Source: Hyposmocoma kahamanoa (taxonomy: Eukaryota > Arthropoda > Insecta > Lepidoptera > Cosmopterigidae). From it: a stretch of 64,000 nt of DNA. This document shows positions 20,716 through 32,545 of this stretch, piece after piece. The stretch spans positions 7,712,210 through 7,776,209 of the forward strand of contig NW_020654229.1 in the NCBI RefSeq assembly GCF_003589595.1. Reading direction: 5' to 3'. Both the position numbers and the translations under genes were made by a program. The notes beneath the pieces are model-generated. The model was not told where the DNA came from, did no database searches, and saw only the letters and a program-made list of their open reading frames with translations. The first letter of the stretch is position 1. Every line of letters starts with the position of its first letter.

Positions 20716-21009
20716 CTAGCTCCTTGTGTAAGAGTTCGTCCAGGGAAGTACTGCCACCTTATCTATTTCTGCCGCCAACCAGTAATGTCAGCATTACTAT
20801 GTTTCGGTTTCGAAGGGTAAGGGTGTTGGTGAAAATACAGGCACATGGGACTTGTCAACTTACGTCTCAGGGTGGCTGGCGCGGTGGCAGTGCCCCTAAG
20901 ATCTTTGCGATTTAAACCTCTGAGTGGCACTGCAACTATTAAAGACGGGCGTGTAGTTTATTAACGAGTACTTGACTCGTTCGTCCCGAACCTTGATATT
21001 ATATAAAAA
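20716..21009 (+). repeat. SINE-like repeat family A, copy 2
   Basis: Starts with GCTCCTTGTGTAAGAGTTCG and ends GAACCTTGATATTATATAAA. Contains GGGACTTGTCAACTTACGTC and CTGAGTGGCACTGCAACT. Near full length. Confidence 0.8.
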
Positions 21010-21204
21010 AAGTTATACAGTTTCACATATTATTTTATATTGTTGTTCGTATCGTTGTTCTTTCAGGATATGTTGGATCGATTAGATTCGGTTAGGTTAG
21101 GTTAAGTTAGGTTTAAAAGAAAAAACATTTTCCTCTCAAAATTGCTTTCGAGGTTATGAAAATTCGATCAAACGTTATTTCTGGAAAATGTAATTTCATA
21201 CTAC

Positions 21205-21300
21205 TGAGGTAACCGTGAGAAATCTATTTCTTCACTCAGCCAGATCCCTTTACAGCTACCAGCAACTGACTAAAGATGTCGCATTAAAAATTGTAATTTT
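21205..21300 (-). repeat. SINE-like repeat family B, outer-module fragment
   Basis: GTGAGAAATCTATTTCTTCA, then CCTTTACAGCTACCAG and AAAGATGTCG match the outer module of family B. A second fragment (ACCTAAGCCATGGAACGAAC) is at about 22,105-22,165, beyond the LINE remnant. Confidence 0.6.
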
Positions 21301-21499
21301 TTTAAGTTTATTAAATGTCACAATGTTTGGCCACCATGATATTCAATAATTGTAATTGTGAGAGATATTAATTTTTGTGAAATTACTCCACTAGTTTGTT
21401 ATAATTTTACGTTCACATTTAAACATTTTGGTTTAATATAGCAGTTGAATAAAGCTATGGTGACTCTTAGTCTCTGCATTACCAACACGTGATGGTGTA

Positions 21500-22080
21500 A
21501 TGGGCGACACGGGTGAGTCTCTTTTTTTAAGCATTCCAGGGAGCTAGCCACGTCTCTACGGATGTCCGGAGGGGAACACCAGCCAGCGCGTACAACACAC
21601 CGACAGGGGTTGATTTCAGACAGCCAGTAATAATTCGACATGTGTCATTAAGTGCTGTATTCACCAGGTGCGTGTGTGCTGAACGACTCCAGACTGCCGA
21701 AAAGGAAAGGGCTAGTCCGATCGTTCGCATAGTTTGTGGCGAAGCTCCCCACTTACTAGATATAAGGCGGAGCAGGAGGTTGTTCCGAGTGGTAACTTTC
21801 TGCTTAGTGTTAGTGCAGGGCTGTTTATAGGTTAAGGCTTTATCCAAGTTAATAACGAGGTATTTTGAAGTGGAGTAGGGGGCAATCGGAACATCCCTCC
21901 ATCGGATGTTGAGCCTCTGTCGAGTCTCGCGGTTACGCAGGTGGAAGGCGCAGGACTGGGTCTTGTACGGATTCCGTCGCAAGGAATTTTGATCATAGTA
22001 GCAGCTAAGGGTTTCTAGTGCTCCGCTTAGATTCCTTTCGACTCCTTCAAAAGAAGGCGCTTGAGATGTCAGAGAAAACA
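21500..22080 (-). pseudogene. Non-LTR retrotransposon ORF remnant
   Basis: A minus-strand frame of about 185 codons matches the region following the RT palm in non-LTR elements: NPYKTQSCAFHLRNRETRQR, TSKYLVINLDKALTYKQ, NNLLLRLISSKWGASPQTM, then HTHLVNTALNDTCRIITGCL. A neighbouring frame carries a further C-terminal piece (AGWCSPPDIRRDVASSLEC), so a frameshift separates them. The YADD palm is absent. Clade not assigned with confidence. Confidence 0.75.
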
Positions 22081-22364
22081 ACAATTAATAGTGCTACGCA
22101 CTGTACCACCTAAGCCATGGAACGAACCAGCGGACCTCACAAATTTTTGTCTATGTTGGGCGGACCTAAAGGACGAGCTAAATCTCGTCACGTTTAGCAT
22201 CGAGTTCAATGCTGGTCTTCGAACTCGTGAACTTACCTTTTCACAATCCCCCGCCATTCAGGGCCTAATGCTGCCAAACCTTCCAAATATATGCATAAAA
22301 AGGTATCGACTAATTTCGTAGAGTCTATAAACTTCACTCCTGCCCCGTAGCATGCCCCCGTGTA

Positions 22365-22945
22365 AAGCTATTATATCCACATTTAGCTGTCAAATTCGAG
22401 GGATAAAACAGTTTAAAATTTTGTCCCAATAGCTAACATGGCGAGTACCGTGACGTCACATTTTTGTCGCACCCCGGGCGCCTCGACCAATGGCCGAAAC
22501 AGAATACCGCAATGTCAAACATGGCCGCAAGTTCACAGCTGATGTTAAAACATTTTGACAGTTGTATACAATAATTTTATCAACGTAAAAATTGAACGCG
22601 ACAAACTAGATAAAAAGGTAGGTTAATATACGGTATATAAATTATCAGGAACATTTTTAATACAGTCTAATACATGAAAGTAATTAGAAATACGTAAATA
22701 ATAACTAATATAATGTAAAATATGTAGGTAAAGTCTGAAACTACAAAAACCATCATAATTTTTGTGTCACATTTATGTTTTATTGTTTTCACGGCTTTAA
22801 AATGTATAACAATATAGTTCATTACCAAATAAACAATATATGTTGCCAATATAATATATGTAATATATAATATAATTTTTATTATTGGTAACATATGGCA
22901 ACTGAAATAAAAATGTCACGGGGAGGTTTATCACACATTGCTATG
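22365..22945 (+). repeat. Dispersed repeat C, copy 1
   Basis: About 580 bp similar in order to 46,030-46,640: AAAGCTATTATATCCACATT, CAATAGCTAACATGGCGAG, CAGCTGATGTTAAAACATTT, GCGACAAACTAGATAAAAAG, then ATGTCACGGGGAGGTTTATC near the end. Non-coding. It could be a non-autonomous DNA element or an LTR; inverted ends were not seen. Confidence 0.7.
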
Positions 22946-23492
22946 CTACAGCCACTGAAATGTTGTCATTGCGCAGATATCGCCTTATTACACCGTAGAT
23001 ATAAATTACATACCGAATATCAAGAGAATTGCAAAGCCGAAGTCTAACATTTTTAATGTCAATTGGTACGATGACTACACATTATTGGATTGTGATGCTT
23101 TTGCTGATGGTAATGCGGTTATCTCCAGTGCATATGTAACTTTTCTACTGCTTTTATTACAGTGTTTTGTTTGTTTGATTTTCAATAATATAAAAATAAG
23201 TTAAATAAGCATTCTGTATAATATTCGCATGCCAAGTTTTGTTGAAAAGTACTATTTATTAGAATATATCGCACTGCTATCATAATAGCGTTGTAACTCA
23301 AAATACGTGAAATTCAAGATTATACCATTTCTGAATGTAAAATTTTATCCTCTACACGTCAATAAAACCGTCGTTAGAATATTTATCTACTTAACTCCAA
23401 ATGAGACAAACGTCATATGAGCTAGTTTTGGACAAAACAGTCCGTACTCATTACTCAGCTCCCTTTTATTTTTAAATAAACTTTAACCTATA

Positions 23493-24767
23493 TACATAAG
23501 GCGCACTATAAGTATCTGGAACTGGCCACTTACATAAACAATATTTAAAAAGTAATGACAATACTTGAAAATAGAACTCTTTGGCTGTAGAATACAGTTT
23601 GTTTAATCTGACTGTCACGTGTTTTTACACAGACAACAAATTAGTTGTCTGCATCACTATGGATTTAACTCGCGAAAATTTTCGTAGTATGATTTTCTAC
23701 GACTTTAAGTGTAATTTAACAGCTCAGTGGAGCTTCGCTCGGCTTCTAATTGCTTTTGGCGATGTAGCACCATGCAAGACGACTATTTATAGTCGTATTT
23801 ATAATCTCAGTGACGAATTTCGTGATGGTCGGCCGTCTACTGCTGTGAACAACAAAAACATCGATGCTATGCGCCGAATGGTCAAAACAGACAGGTATGT
23901 GACCCACCATGAGATTCGGGCATCTTTAAGCATAGGCATGAGTCTAATACAATCAATACTACACAAACATTTGGGTGTGAAAAAGCTGCTCTCGGTAGAT
24001 CCCACACAATTTGACTGAGGCTCAAAAAATGGATTGTGTCACATGGTGCAATGCTATGCTTACCAGATTCAACGAAGGGGCATCAAATTTGGTGTGGGAC
24101 ATAGTAACAGGTGACGAAACATGGATTTATAGTTAGGTACGATCCCAAAACAAAGCAACAATCGAGCGTATGAGTCTTTCGAGATGAGCTGAAACCAACC
24201 CAAGTGGCGCGCGTGCAAAATGTCTCTAGGCGGATGATTGCTTCTTTTTTTAATAAAACTGGACACGTGGTTACTGTTGCTTTGGAGAATCGTTGTACTG
24301 TGAATAGTGATTGGTACACGACTATTTGTTTGCCGGAAGCTATTGACAAACTCCGTAAAAATAACCATAAACGTCGTATCATCTTGCACCACGATAATGT
24401 CAGTTCTCACACGGCCAGACATACAAATGAATTTTTTTAAGGTGAACAACGTTGACCTCAAGAGCCATCCCGCGCACAATCCCGACCTGGCACCTTGTGA
24501 CTTTTATTTATTTCCAAAAATTAAGAACCAGTTACGCGGTCAACGATTTTCATCACCTGAAAAGGCTGTCGAAGAATATGAAAAATATGTTTCAGAGATT
24601 GTGACGGAGGAGTTGCATAAATGTTTTCAAAATTGATTCATTCGTATGAAAAAGTGCATTAACGCGAACAAATATTCTCCATATTTTGAGAAACAATAAA
24701 TTTATTTCTGACCATTTATGGTATTTTTTTCTTATTAATTCCGGAAACTTATAGTGCGCCACACGTA
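23493..24767 (+). mobile_element. Degenerate mariner transposon
   Basis: A 1.28-kb mariner-family element whose inverted ends share GGCGCACTATAAGT, flanked by TA. Its transposase is broken into frames. From the ATG at 23,659 the first reads MDLTRENFRSMIFYDFK, then RPSTAVNNKNIDAMRRMV and ILHKHLGVKKL. Later frames give VTWCNAMLTRF, VTGDETWIYS (first catalytic Asp), RMIASFFNKTGH, RRIILHHDN (second Asp) and PDLAPCDFYLFPKIKNQLRG (third Asp, about 34 residues on, as in D,D34D mariners). Defects include a deletion in the helix-turn-helix region near CKTTIYSR, in-frame stops after TWIYS, and frameshifts. The element cannot make transposase but its ends are intact enough to have been mobilisable in trans. 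Confidence 0.93.
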
Positions 24768-25496
24768 TAAATTTTATAATCTTTCCCGGGAAGTGGGTAA
24801 TTCGTTTTTCATTGATTCTGACAAAAAAAAAACAATTTTTGAGTTAATACACTATTGTAACAATGATAATGGTCCGGATCCGTGTTCGCAGTATTCGAAA
24901 TTTAATTTGAAATTCACCATGAGTTTTTCGGTGAACGGAAAACATTGTGATAAAATCTGCAAGTTGAAGAAGCTGGTCTCCTTTCAGGTGAAGGTTTAGG
25001 CCTATTCCGCCACCCTGGTGCAATGCGGGTTGGGGACTTTACACCACAGACATATATCTAAATAGATACCGTAAGTACCGCGATCTGTATGAAAACCAAG
25101 CGCGTCACATTTTTTGTACCTCCAATGACGTTACAAGCGCTAATTAATGATGGGAAACCTCTTTCGGCAAAGCGACTGATAAAATCGAAAACGCGGACGC
25201 AGCACGTATTTAGAATTTTTTTTATTTCGTTATAAGAAGCCGTGAAATATTAATAAACTTGAAAAATAAAAATAATAATTACTAAAAAATAATAACCTCG
25301 TAGAGAATTATTTTAATAACAGAATATCGATAATGAGTCTGCTTACAAGAACAACACTATCTCAAAATAATCGCAATCAACAATCTTCAAAATATACTAA
25401 CAAACAGGCAGTCTTAGCGGACGGCAGAAGTTGTTTTATTATCCTGATATTATTTTTGAATTCTATTTCTTACCTACCTATTTCCGCCATTAGCAG
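24768..25496. other. No gene seen
   Basis: AT-rich DNA. A short plus-strand frame at 24,754-24,999 overlaps the mariner end and has no recognised content. Confidence 0.4.
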
Positions 25497-26105
25497 TGTA
25501 GCTCCCTGTGGAAGAGTTCGTCCAGGGAAGTACTGCCACCTTATCTATTTCTACCGCCAAGCAGTAATGCCAGCATTAGGTACTGCGTTCAGGTTTAGAA
25601 GGGTACGGGTGCTGGTGAAATTACAGGCACATGGGACTTGTCAACGGGTTCGCTACTTGAGATAGAATGCCGTTTGATCGAACATTATTTGCTCGAAAAC
25701 GTTGGCTCGATAGTCCATTTGACCTATGAATTGTGAGCTCTAAGGTATGCCACATCGATGCATCAAAATCTGGAAAGAACACTTGCTCTAACGATCAACA
25801 ACCAAAAAAGATATTTCTCGAAAAAATTTGTTACCTACATGTCGTATTTTGTATTTTTTTACATTACATTTCAAGGTACAAGAGGCGCCATCTCCTTTTT
25901 CGAAAAATCACGTTTTTGGCTGTTGTTCGTATATTCTTTCGAGATTGTCAAATGGATAATCGAGCCAACGTTTTCGAGTAATTAATATTCGATCAAACGG
26001 CATTCTCTCTCAAGTGGGGAATCCCTTGTCAACTAATGTCTCAGAGTGACGGACGCAGCGGCAGTGTCCCTCAGGTCTTTGCGATTTAAAACTCTGAGTG
26101 GTTGG
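25497..26105 (+). repeat. SINE-like repeat family A, copy 3 (interrupted)
   Basis: The family A parts are 25,497-25,645 and 26,025-26,105. They are separated by a 379-bp MITE that duplicated CTTGTCAAC, a core word of family A. Confidence 0.8.
25637..26033. mobile_element. Mutator-like MITE with 9-bp target duplication
   Basis: The element is 25,646-26,024 (379 bp). Inverted ends of about 65 bp start GGGTTCGCTACTTGAGATAG on the left and, on the complement, GGATTCCCCACTTGAG, and share AATGCCGTTTGATCGAA and CGAAAACGTTGGCTCGAT. The 9-bp duplication CTTGTCAAC lies at 25,637-25,645 and 26,025-26,033. Long TIRs with 9-bp duplications are typical of the Mutator (MULE) superfamily; Merlin is an alternative. 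No coding capacity. Confidence 0.85.
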
Positions 26106-27224
26106 TGAGTTTAAACTAAATAGTGTAATGATAAATGTATTCAAATGTGTATTTACAAAGAGGAATTCATAGAGTTTCTTGGTCGTGGAATCTGCCTTAC
26201 CAATGAGCAGTAGAGTTTAATCAGTATGACGATTTCAAGTGTAATTTGCTATGAAATAAAAATTATTTGACATTGACTTTGACTAACCTTCTTATTGAGC
26301 TACCACCGCTATTTACATAGATAAAAAAGTTATTAAATAAGGAAGCAAATCCAGTCTAACAAACATAACTATCTATCAGCGAATCATTAGATTTAAAAAA
26401 CGAATTTGCTGTTATCTGAAACTAGAAGCAAATAATTGATTAGTTTTAAGGCTTTGTTGTAATCGATTTTATGCTGTAACAAACGCGCTAAGATTAAATT
26501 CATTTTGCCGGTTAGTTTCGAACCTTGTTGTTTTTGCATTTATTAGACATCGAGTATGGATAATAAAATCATCTAAATCAAATGTATTTAGCGGGATGTA
26601 GATTGGTAACACATTAAAGTATTTCTTTTCCTTCAGAGCGGGACGCTTTTGAATTTATTATTGTTTTAATAGTACATTATTGCAGAGGCCGGGATTCCTC
26701 GTTCCCGCCGAGGCGTGTACAGTATTTTTCTCATACAACGTGATAGAAAAAGTAAAAAAAAAACATTAATTAATATTAAAAGTTATATTTAACGTGTTAG
26801 GACAATTGTTAAAAGAAAATGTTATTGCTTTTCCAGCCACGTTCATATTAGTCTGCTGAACTTCTGATATGTGTTTGAATGTGTATCTATTACTGTATTT
26901 TCTTTATCGCTCTTCCGACTAGCAATCATTTACGCGACCAAAATACAAAAAAGACGGGAAAACTTAAGAATACCAAAACCCATTAGTTTAAATGTTACCG
27001 CCATTTACTTTTTTTTAGTTAAGCGGTACAAATATGAACTTCGTTCGAGATAAAGTTTCATACTAACTTTGCAGGCCTTGGCCGGAAACTTACGCGCTTT
27101 TAGCGATATTTCTCGAACAAAACTTTCTGCCATTTTTCGAGGTGCGGGGGAGTAGTACTACAAGTAAACAGGTGCACTCAAATGCAATATTGAGTTGTGT
27201 CACTACGGTCTCACACATTTATAG
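26106..27224. other. No gene seen
   Basis: About 1.1 kb of AT-rich intergenic DNA with no repeat partner that I could identify. Confidence 0.4.
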
Positions 27225-27488
27225 GGTGATCGCATTGACTTACAAGTAAATGGACGACGGGTCTAATACAAAAACCACGAAAAAAATGTCCCAAGTCAAC
27301 CTATTTAAACGTAGTGACATTTAAAGGAATATGAAAAAGCTAACACGTTGAATTTAAATTGTAATGTCATCGCAGTACTGTCTAATTTTGCTTGCTTCGC
27401 TGTGTTATACGATTTTAACGCCCTATAAGTTCGGACACTTTTTAGCGCGGACCCGACGTCCATATAATTGTAAGTCAATGGGTGATCG
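27225..27488 (-). mobile_element. hAT-like MITE, family CATTGACTTACAA, copy 2 (with TSDs)
   Basis: The element is 27,233-27,480 (248 bp). The 8-bp duplication is GGTGATCG at 27,225-27,232 and 27,481-27,488. Ends and interior match 13,360-13,611, apart from a small deletion near GCTTCGCTGTGTTATACG. Confidence 0.87.
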
Positions 27489-28469
27489 TTAATAATTAAA
27501 TTAAACTTCCTGCGTAATAAATAAGTACACAACAGTTTTATTCATAAATAAATTTTATTCCAAGCTTATTTACAATTGGTTTTTATTACAAATATGTATG
27601 TATATTACATTAACTTTAATAAATTACTTATGGATTTAATTGTATTGAAATAAGTGTTTATATTAGATTTAGAAATTTTGTATTGTTAGAAATTTTCTTA
27701 TACAAATATAGTGCTTCCACACACATTAGAGTCTCAAGTTAGTTGTCCGGTTGCCATTACTTCCATTCCATTCTGCGGCAATGTGAGTAAAACCTAGGGG
27801 CGCTTTCAAATAAGAAGCTCATAGAAGCGCTGCGGGCAGTCGCGCCACTGTAGATTTTCGTACAATATTTAGTAGCAGTAGAGCTTCTTGGGAAAAAGTC
27901 CGTCCGTCCGTACCACTTCATTGTCCTACCTTATTTTTTCCGCAAAGCATTGCAAGCATTACTGCGTTAGCGGATTTGAAGGGTATATTATATTTATAAA
28001 GTCTGTGAGTCATCGAGTTATTTGGAAGCTCTTAACCCGGGGTTCGATCAATCACGTATACGACACACGTACTTCACCGGAACGAGCCCTTGCCACGCCC
28101 CCTTAACGTCTTTAGTGGGTTTACTTTTCTACATAATCTCCTTTTAACTGTAGGCACGTTTTACCGCATCCGCCTCGTATTCATTACAAACCCGAGACTG
28201 TACAAATCTAGAAAACTGTTCTCGGATTCGGAATAAGACTCGGGTGAAGTGCGCAATCGCTCTAACTACCGATATTCCAAGTTCGGCACACCAAAAAAAT
28301 ATTTTCTGTCAAACTGAGAAATAGCCCTCCATTTCAAGTATTAACTTCCTCATTTGATGCAAATCTTTGTCTATCAAATAATTTCTTCATATTTAGTCGT
28401 AAAAGTCCGATGGAGCCAAATCTCCTGAATACGGGTGGCAATAATTAATACCGTAATTTGACAAGTTTC
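27489..28469. other. No gene seen; one degenerate family A fragment
   Basis: 27,876-27,990 is a degraded family A piece (AGTAGCAGTAGAGCTTCTTG, then AGCATTACTGCG and GAAGGGTA). The rest is unclassified. Confidence 0.45.
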
Positions 28470-28882
28470 GGTGTTGCCATCGAATATATAACTAAAATAT
28501 ATAACAATTGACGGTGTCGTCAATTGTTTCACTTCAAATCAACCAGTTAACTTGAGCATAATGGACGAAAATTGCAAAATTTACATATTTAATTACCGAT
28601 CAAATTAGATTCAGTTTGTTTTGTAATTAGATATATTGCTGTTCTTTTCCCACACCACCGCATGGAACAACACGCCATTGTTAGGGATATTATCTTTATT
28701 ACAATAAATAAAGAATTTTTTTGGAATATACGGAGACGTACGCACAGGTCAATAGTTGGCCTGTCTATATTTCAGTGCAAACAACATTTGATATTTATAA
28801 GTGATGTATCTCCGATGAGTGACCAGAAATGTATGACCCTTATTACGTCTCTGTTTCTGGTTATATACTCGATGGGTGTTGC
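28470..28882 (+). mobile_element. hAT-like MITE, family H copy 2 (with TSDs)
   Basis: The element is 28,478-28,874 (397 bp), with a perfect 8-bp duplication GGTGTTGC at 28,470-28,477 and 28,875-28,882. Interior landmarks CATATTTAATTACCGATCAA and CCCACACCACCGCATGGAAC match 5,700-6,162. It preserves the uninterrupted sequence GGAGACGTACGCACAGG at the site where another copy (36-37 kb) carries an LTR-like insertion. Confidence 0.87.
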
Positions 28883-29759
28883 TTTATCTTTGTTGACTTT
28901 TTTTATATCTATTTTCTTTTGTTTACGCGCTAATTTTAAAAAAGGACCGCCAGTTGCTTAGTTAGGACTTCCAAATTAGGAAACAAAAATAAATTAGGGA
29001 AAAAAAATTTTATTTAACTTTTATAGTATTTAGCAAGTCGTCCTCGTATGATCAAGCTACTTTATAGGTAAAGGGCAAAAACAAAAACAAACAAAAAAAA
29101 ATTGGAAAATATCATATATTCACTGGAAAACAACAAAAACACAACAATCTAAATATCTAGCTAAATGCTTGCAATAGAATTATTTAATAAAAATATTTGA
29201 TAATTTAATATAATAGGAATAGGATGTGTACATTTTTTTTAATTTTAAATATAAGTCAGAAAAATAATTCAACATTTTCTATTTTTTCTTTGTTTTGACA
29301 CCTTCGGTAAGTTTTATTTCTGACTTAAACCGTTTAACAAAACATGAATGAAGAGAATAATTAAAAATATCTACATTAAAAAAAAAATGTGAACAAACAA
29401 TAATTATACAAGAATGGCAACATCACATCTTTTTACCTAAATACGTCGATGCAATAAAGGAGGGTATTATAATTAGAATAGACAGAAATCCACCAAAAAG
29501 TTTCACAAAAAAACTCGCGATTCCGTTGATAATAAGAAATGTTTTTTTTCTAAATAAAATAAATTCAAATCTCGTAGTTTAATTAGAGTAAATAACGTCA
29601 ATAATTTTGATAATTACAATGTGTAAAAGTGGCAAGGATTGGAAATCAAATAGGCTTATGTGAGCAATAAAATTACACAGGAAAAAAAACATCGGCTATA
29701 ATCGGCTACCATCGGATTTGTCGAAAATTATATCCAGGTTATTTGTAAACAACAACTAA
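28883..29759. other. No gene seen
   Basis: Very AT-rich with several A-runs. No supported feature. Confidence 0.4.
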
Positions 29760-30000
29760 TAACAGTAGAGCTTCTCGTGAATGATTTCGTCCAGGGAAAT
29801 ATTTATACAGGGAATTATTATTATTACAGGCACAAGGGACTTGTCAACTTATACCTCAGGGTGACGGGTGCAGTGGCAGTGCCCCTCAGATCTTTGCGAT
29901 TTAAAGCTCTGAGTGGCACTGCAACTGTTACGGACAGGCGTGTTAGTTAACCATCAGGCGCACGACCTGTTCGTCCCGTCATGTGATATTATTAAAAAAA
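29760..30000 (+). repeat. SINE-like repeat family A, copy 4 (internal deletion)
   Basis: Begins AACAGTAGAGCTTCTCGTG. The middle is partly replaced by ATTATTATTATTACAGG, then the copy continues GGGACTTGTCAACTTATACC to a terminal A-run after GTGATATTATT. Confidence 0.75.
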
Positions 30001-30206
30001 ACTAAATAGATTTAACAAAAATAACCTTCTAATTTTTTGTTGCACTATCTGACACTTTTTAGATCTATATTTGGCAGTATAATTAAACGCGCAAGCGTCC
30101 TTCCCGACGAATCCCACATCCGCTCCTGCGTTTTATATTCGACTGGTATTTACGCTTTCTTTTGTCACCGCACAGAGATATCACCGTTTTTATACAAAAG
30201 TGAATT

Positions 30207-30360
30207 CTGCCCCCGAAGCATGGCTACTCATGATAGTCGCAACATAAAATGCGCGATAAAATATCTAAATTAGATCGGACTGAGACAGCCAATAGCGCGC
30301 GCTTATTCCGATTTTATCGCGCGCGTCGCGACTATCATGCGTGCCATGCTACGGGGGCTG
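30207..30360. mobile_element. 148-bp foldback MITE
   Basis: The inverted ends CCCCCGAAGCATGGC and the complement of GCCATGCTACGGGGG continue inward through CATGATAGTCGC and GCGCGATAAAAT. The element is 30,210-30,357. Both flanks read CTG, a possible 3-bp duplication, which would suit a Harbinger-type or CACTA-type element but is weak evidence. Confidence 0.65.
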
Positions 30361-32424
30361 ATCCTGGTAAAAGTTGTGGAACAAAGTTGTTGTTTATGAT
30401 TTTAGTAATAATATATTATAGTCATGCGCGGTTGTTAGCATTTTACAAAGAGCCCTGTATGAGGTCTGGTATTATATAAGTGTATTAATTGTAGACATGA
30501 TGTTCCTTCAAATACGAAACTTTAGATTTTTAAGTTAGTTAAAAGGTGCAAACGCGCGAAATTGTAGCTTACATTTTTTGCAAAACAATTGAGAAGTTTC
30601 TGTAACATTCTAAAGGCTAACCAATTTGTTTTCGACCCTGAAACAGCGGCGCACTTGTAGTATTGTCATTAGAAAGATTGGCTCTTTGGAAATCCTCAAA
30701 ATGGCCAGAATACAAAGCAAATTTGTTAATTTGTATTGATAAAATAGTAAAATCTGACAAATTGAAATTTGCAATTTTAAATCTAATTTTTATTGGCTAC
30801 GCATGTTGCATTATAGCAGCATAACAATTGCAAGTGGTTCGATGTTTGGTGTATAATTTTTGTGAAAATATTTGTCGTAATATAAATTCAGACTTGTAGC
30901 AAAAGCTACGTATGGAAGGGAATACATATACAAGGTGCCAACAAATTAGGTACACACACAATGCAATTTGAAAACGAACGGGTTCTAATAGCGCTTAACA
31001 AAGTCGAGAAATATTGATGTGTAAATAACAAATCAACACAAATTTCTTTATAAAAAAATGTACAGTGCTTCAATTGCAACGTTTTTGTTTAGATTGCGTA
31101 ATGGCAAGAGCAGAATCGTTACTTATGCATTATACTAATCACAATCACGCAAGCTCGAATTCAGATTACTATAATAATATGTTAAAATATATTTTCAAGA
31201 GATTGTAAACAATGTACATCTAAAATGCAAAATTGCAAAACACATCAATGGTGACGGTGTCGATTTTGCTGTTAAATTTGAAATTAATATAATGTTTTAG
31301 ACTTGCCAAATTAAATCAAGAGACGGAGTCAGAATTAACATGGTTATTATCATGTTTAGGTAATAAGTTCAAAGTTTTCAAACGAAATTAACTGTAATAA
31401 TCTATATACGTTTATTTTCGCAAACAAATTTAAATTTTCGCAAAATCCTTTCCTTCATTATATTATAATCACTCCGATATAAGCAAGTATTATACTTGTA
31501 CAAGTATCATGGGGTAAATTGAAACTGTGGAGTAATCTTCGACTATGGTGTAAATGTGACTATTGAAAATTGCAAAACAACTAAGCATTAATGTTCTATG
31601 CATTGAATCAGCAAGTAATTTCTATATATTAAAAAGCAATTCCTCGTTCCATAAAATAGTCAATGAGACGTTGTTCTTCAGTAATTTTAAACAGTCACAA
31701 TTACCCCACAGTCATTTTTGAACCACAATTACAATTACACCCAAGCCGACTTAAAAGATATTTTAATACAAATTGGTATTTATTTATATTTTTGAAATAT
31801 GAGTAATATTTAATTCAGTCAACATAGTGGAGTCTTAAATAAACATAAAATTATTATTTAAATTTAGGGGAACTAGACAAAGGCTATACCAATTTAAAGG
31901 CTGTTCTCAGATATTCCAGGTAGTATGTAGGTGAGCATGTTACATTGTGGACCTCATCGTCATTTTCCATCAGGTGGAATACTCACTCATAATTTACAAA
32001 AAAGAAAAAATTCCGTTCCATATTTTTTTTATTTTACTATGTATTATACATTAAAAAGATATACGTTAATTTAGTTTAGAATTTAGATTTGAAAAAATTC
32101 ACATAGAATAGACATGGCAGTTTAATAAAATCCAATTAGGTATATTACATTTACAATCTCTTTTTGGACGTAACTTATTAATTAATAAGTGTAATTTGTT
32201 TTTTTTTTATTATCATTTTTTATTTATCTTAAATTTAAATTGGCAAGTATGAGAAATTATTAGAAATTAAATATAAGACTTTGGTATGCCTTATGTCAAC
32301 AGAATACTGGTACACGACACTGTGATTGTGAAACACGAAAAGTGTGGTAGGTCATGGCGCAGAATGTCGAAAGCATAAAGATCTATAACAAAAACAGATA
32401 GGAGAATTTCGTCAGCTGGGTAAC
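30361..32424. other. No gene seen (2 kb AT-rich)
   Basis: Intergenic DNA rich in A/T runs. About 31,900-31,985 (ACCTCATCGTCATTTTCCATC) is related to the complement of the LINE-like repeats at 51.7 and 62.9 kb. Otherwise nothing is recognised. Confidence 0.4.
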
Positions 32425-32545
32425 TTGACCTGTGGCTCAGTTGGTAAGAGCAATGTTACGGTGCAGCATGATAGTGGGTTCAAGTCCCACCGGGTCGAAG
32501 AAAATTTTTCTGTGTTCGATTTTTGTATTATTATTTTGAATTTTA
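32425..32545 (+). repeat. tRNA-like copy of family B
   Basis: From 32,427 a 73-base cloverleaf can be drawn: acceptor arm TGACCTG with CGGGTCG, D arm GCTC/GAGC around AGTTGGTAA, anticodon arm ATGTT/AGCAT around ACGGTGC, and T arm GTGGG/CCCAC around TTCAAGT. The base before the would-be anticodon GGT is C instead of the invariant U33, and the block is followed by the family B tail (TGTTCGATTTTTGTATTA). I therefore call it a tRNA-derived repeat and not a functional tRNA. It best preserves the ancestral fold in the family. Confidence 0.7.

Noticed and set aside
24069..24479. Minus-strand 136- and 99-codon frames
   Set aside because: Antisense shadows of the mariner transposase, no own motif.
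32427..32500. A functional tRNA gene
   Set aside because: It has C instead of U at position 33 and is followed by the tail of a dispersed repeat, so it is scored as a tRNA-derived repeat.
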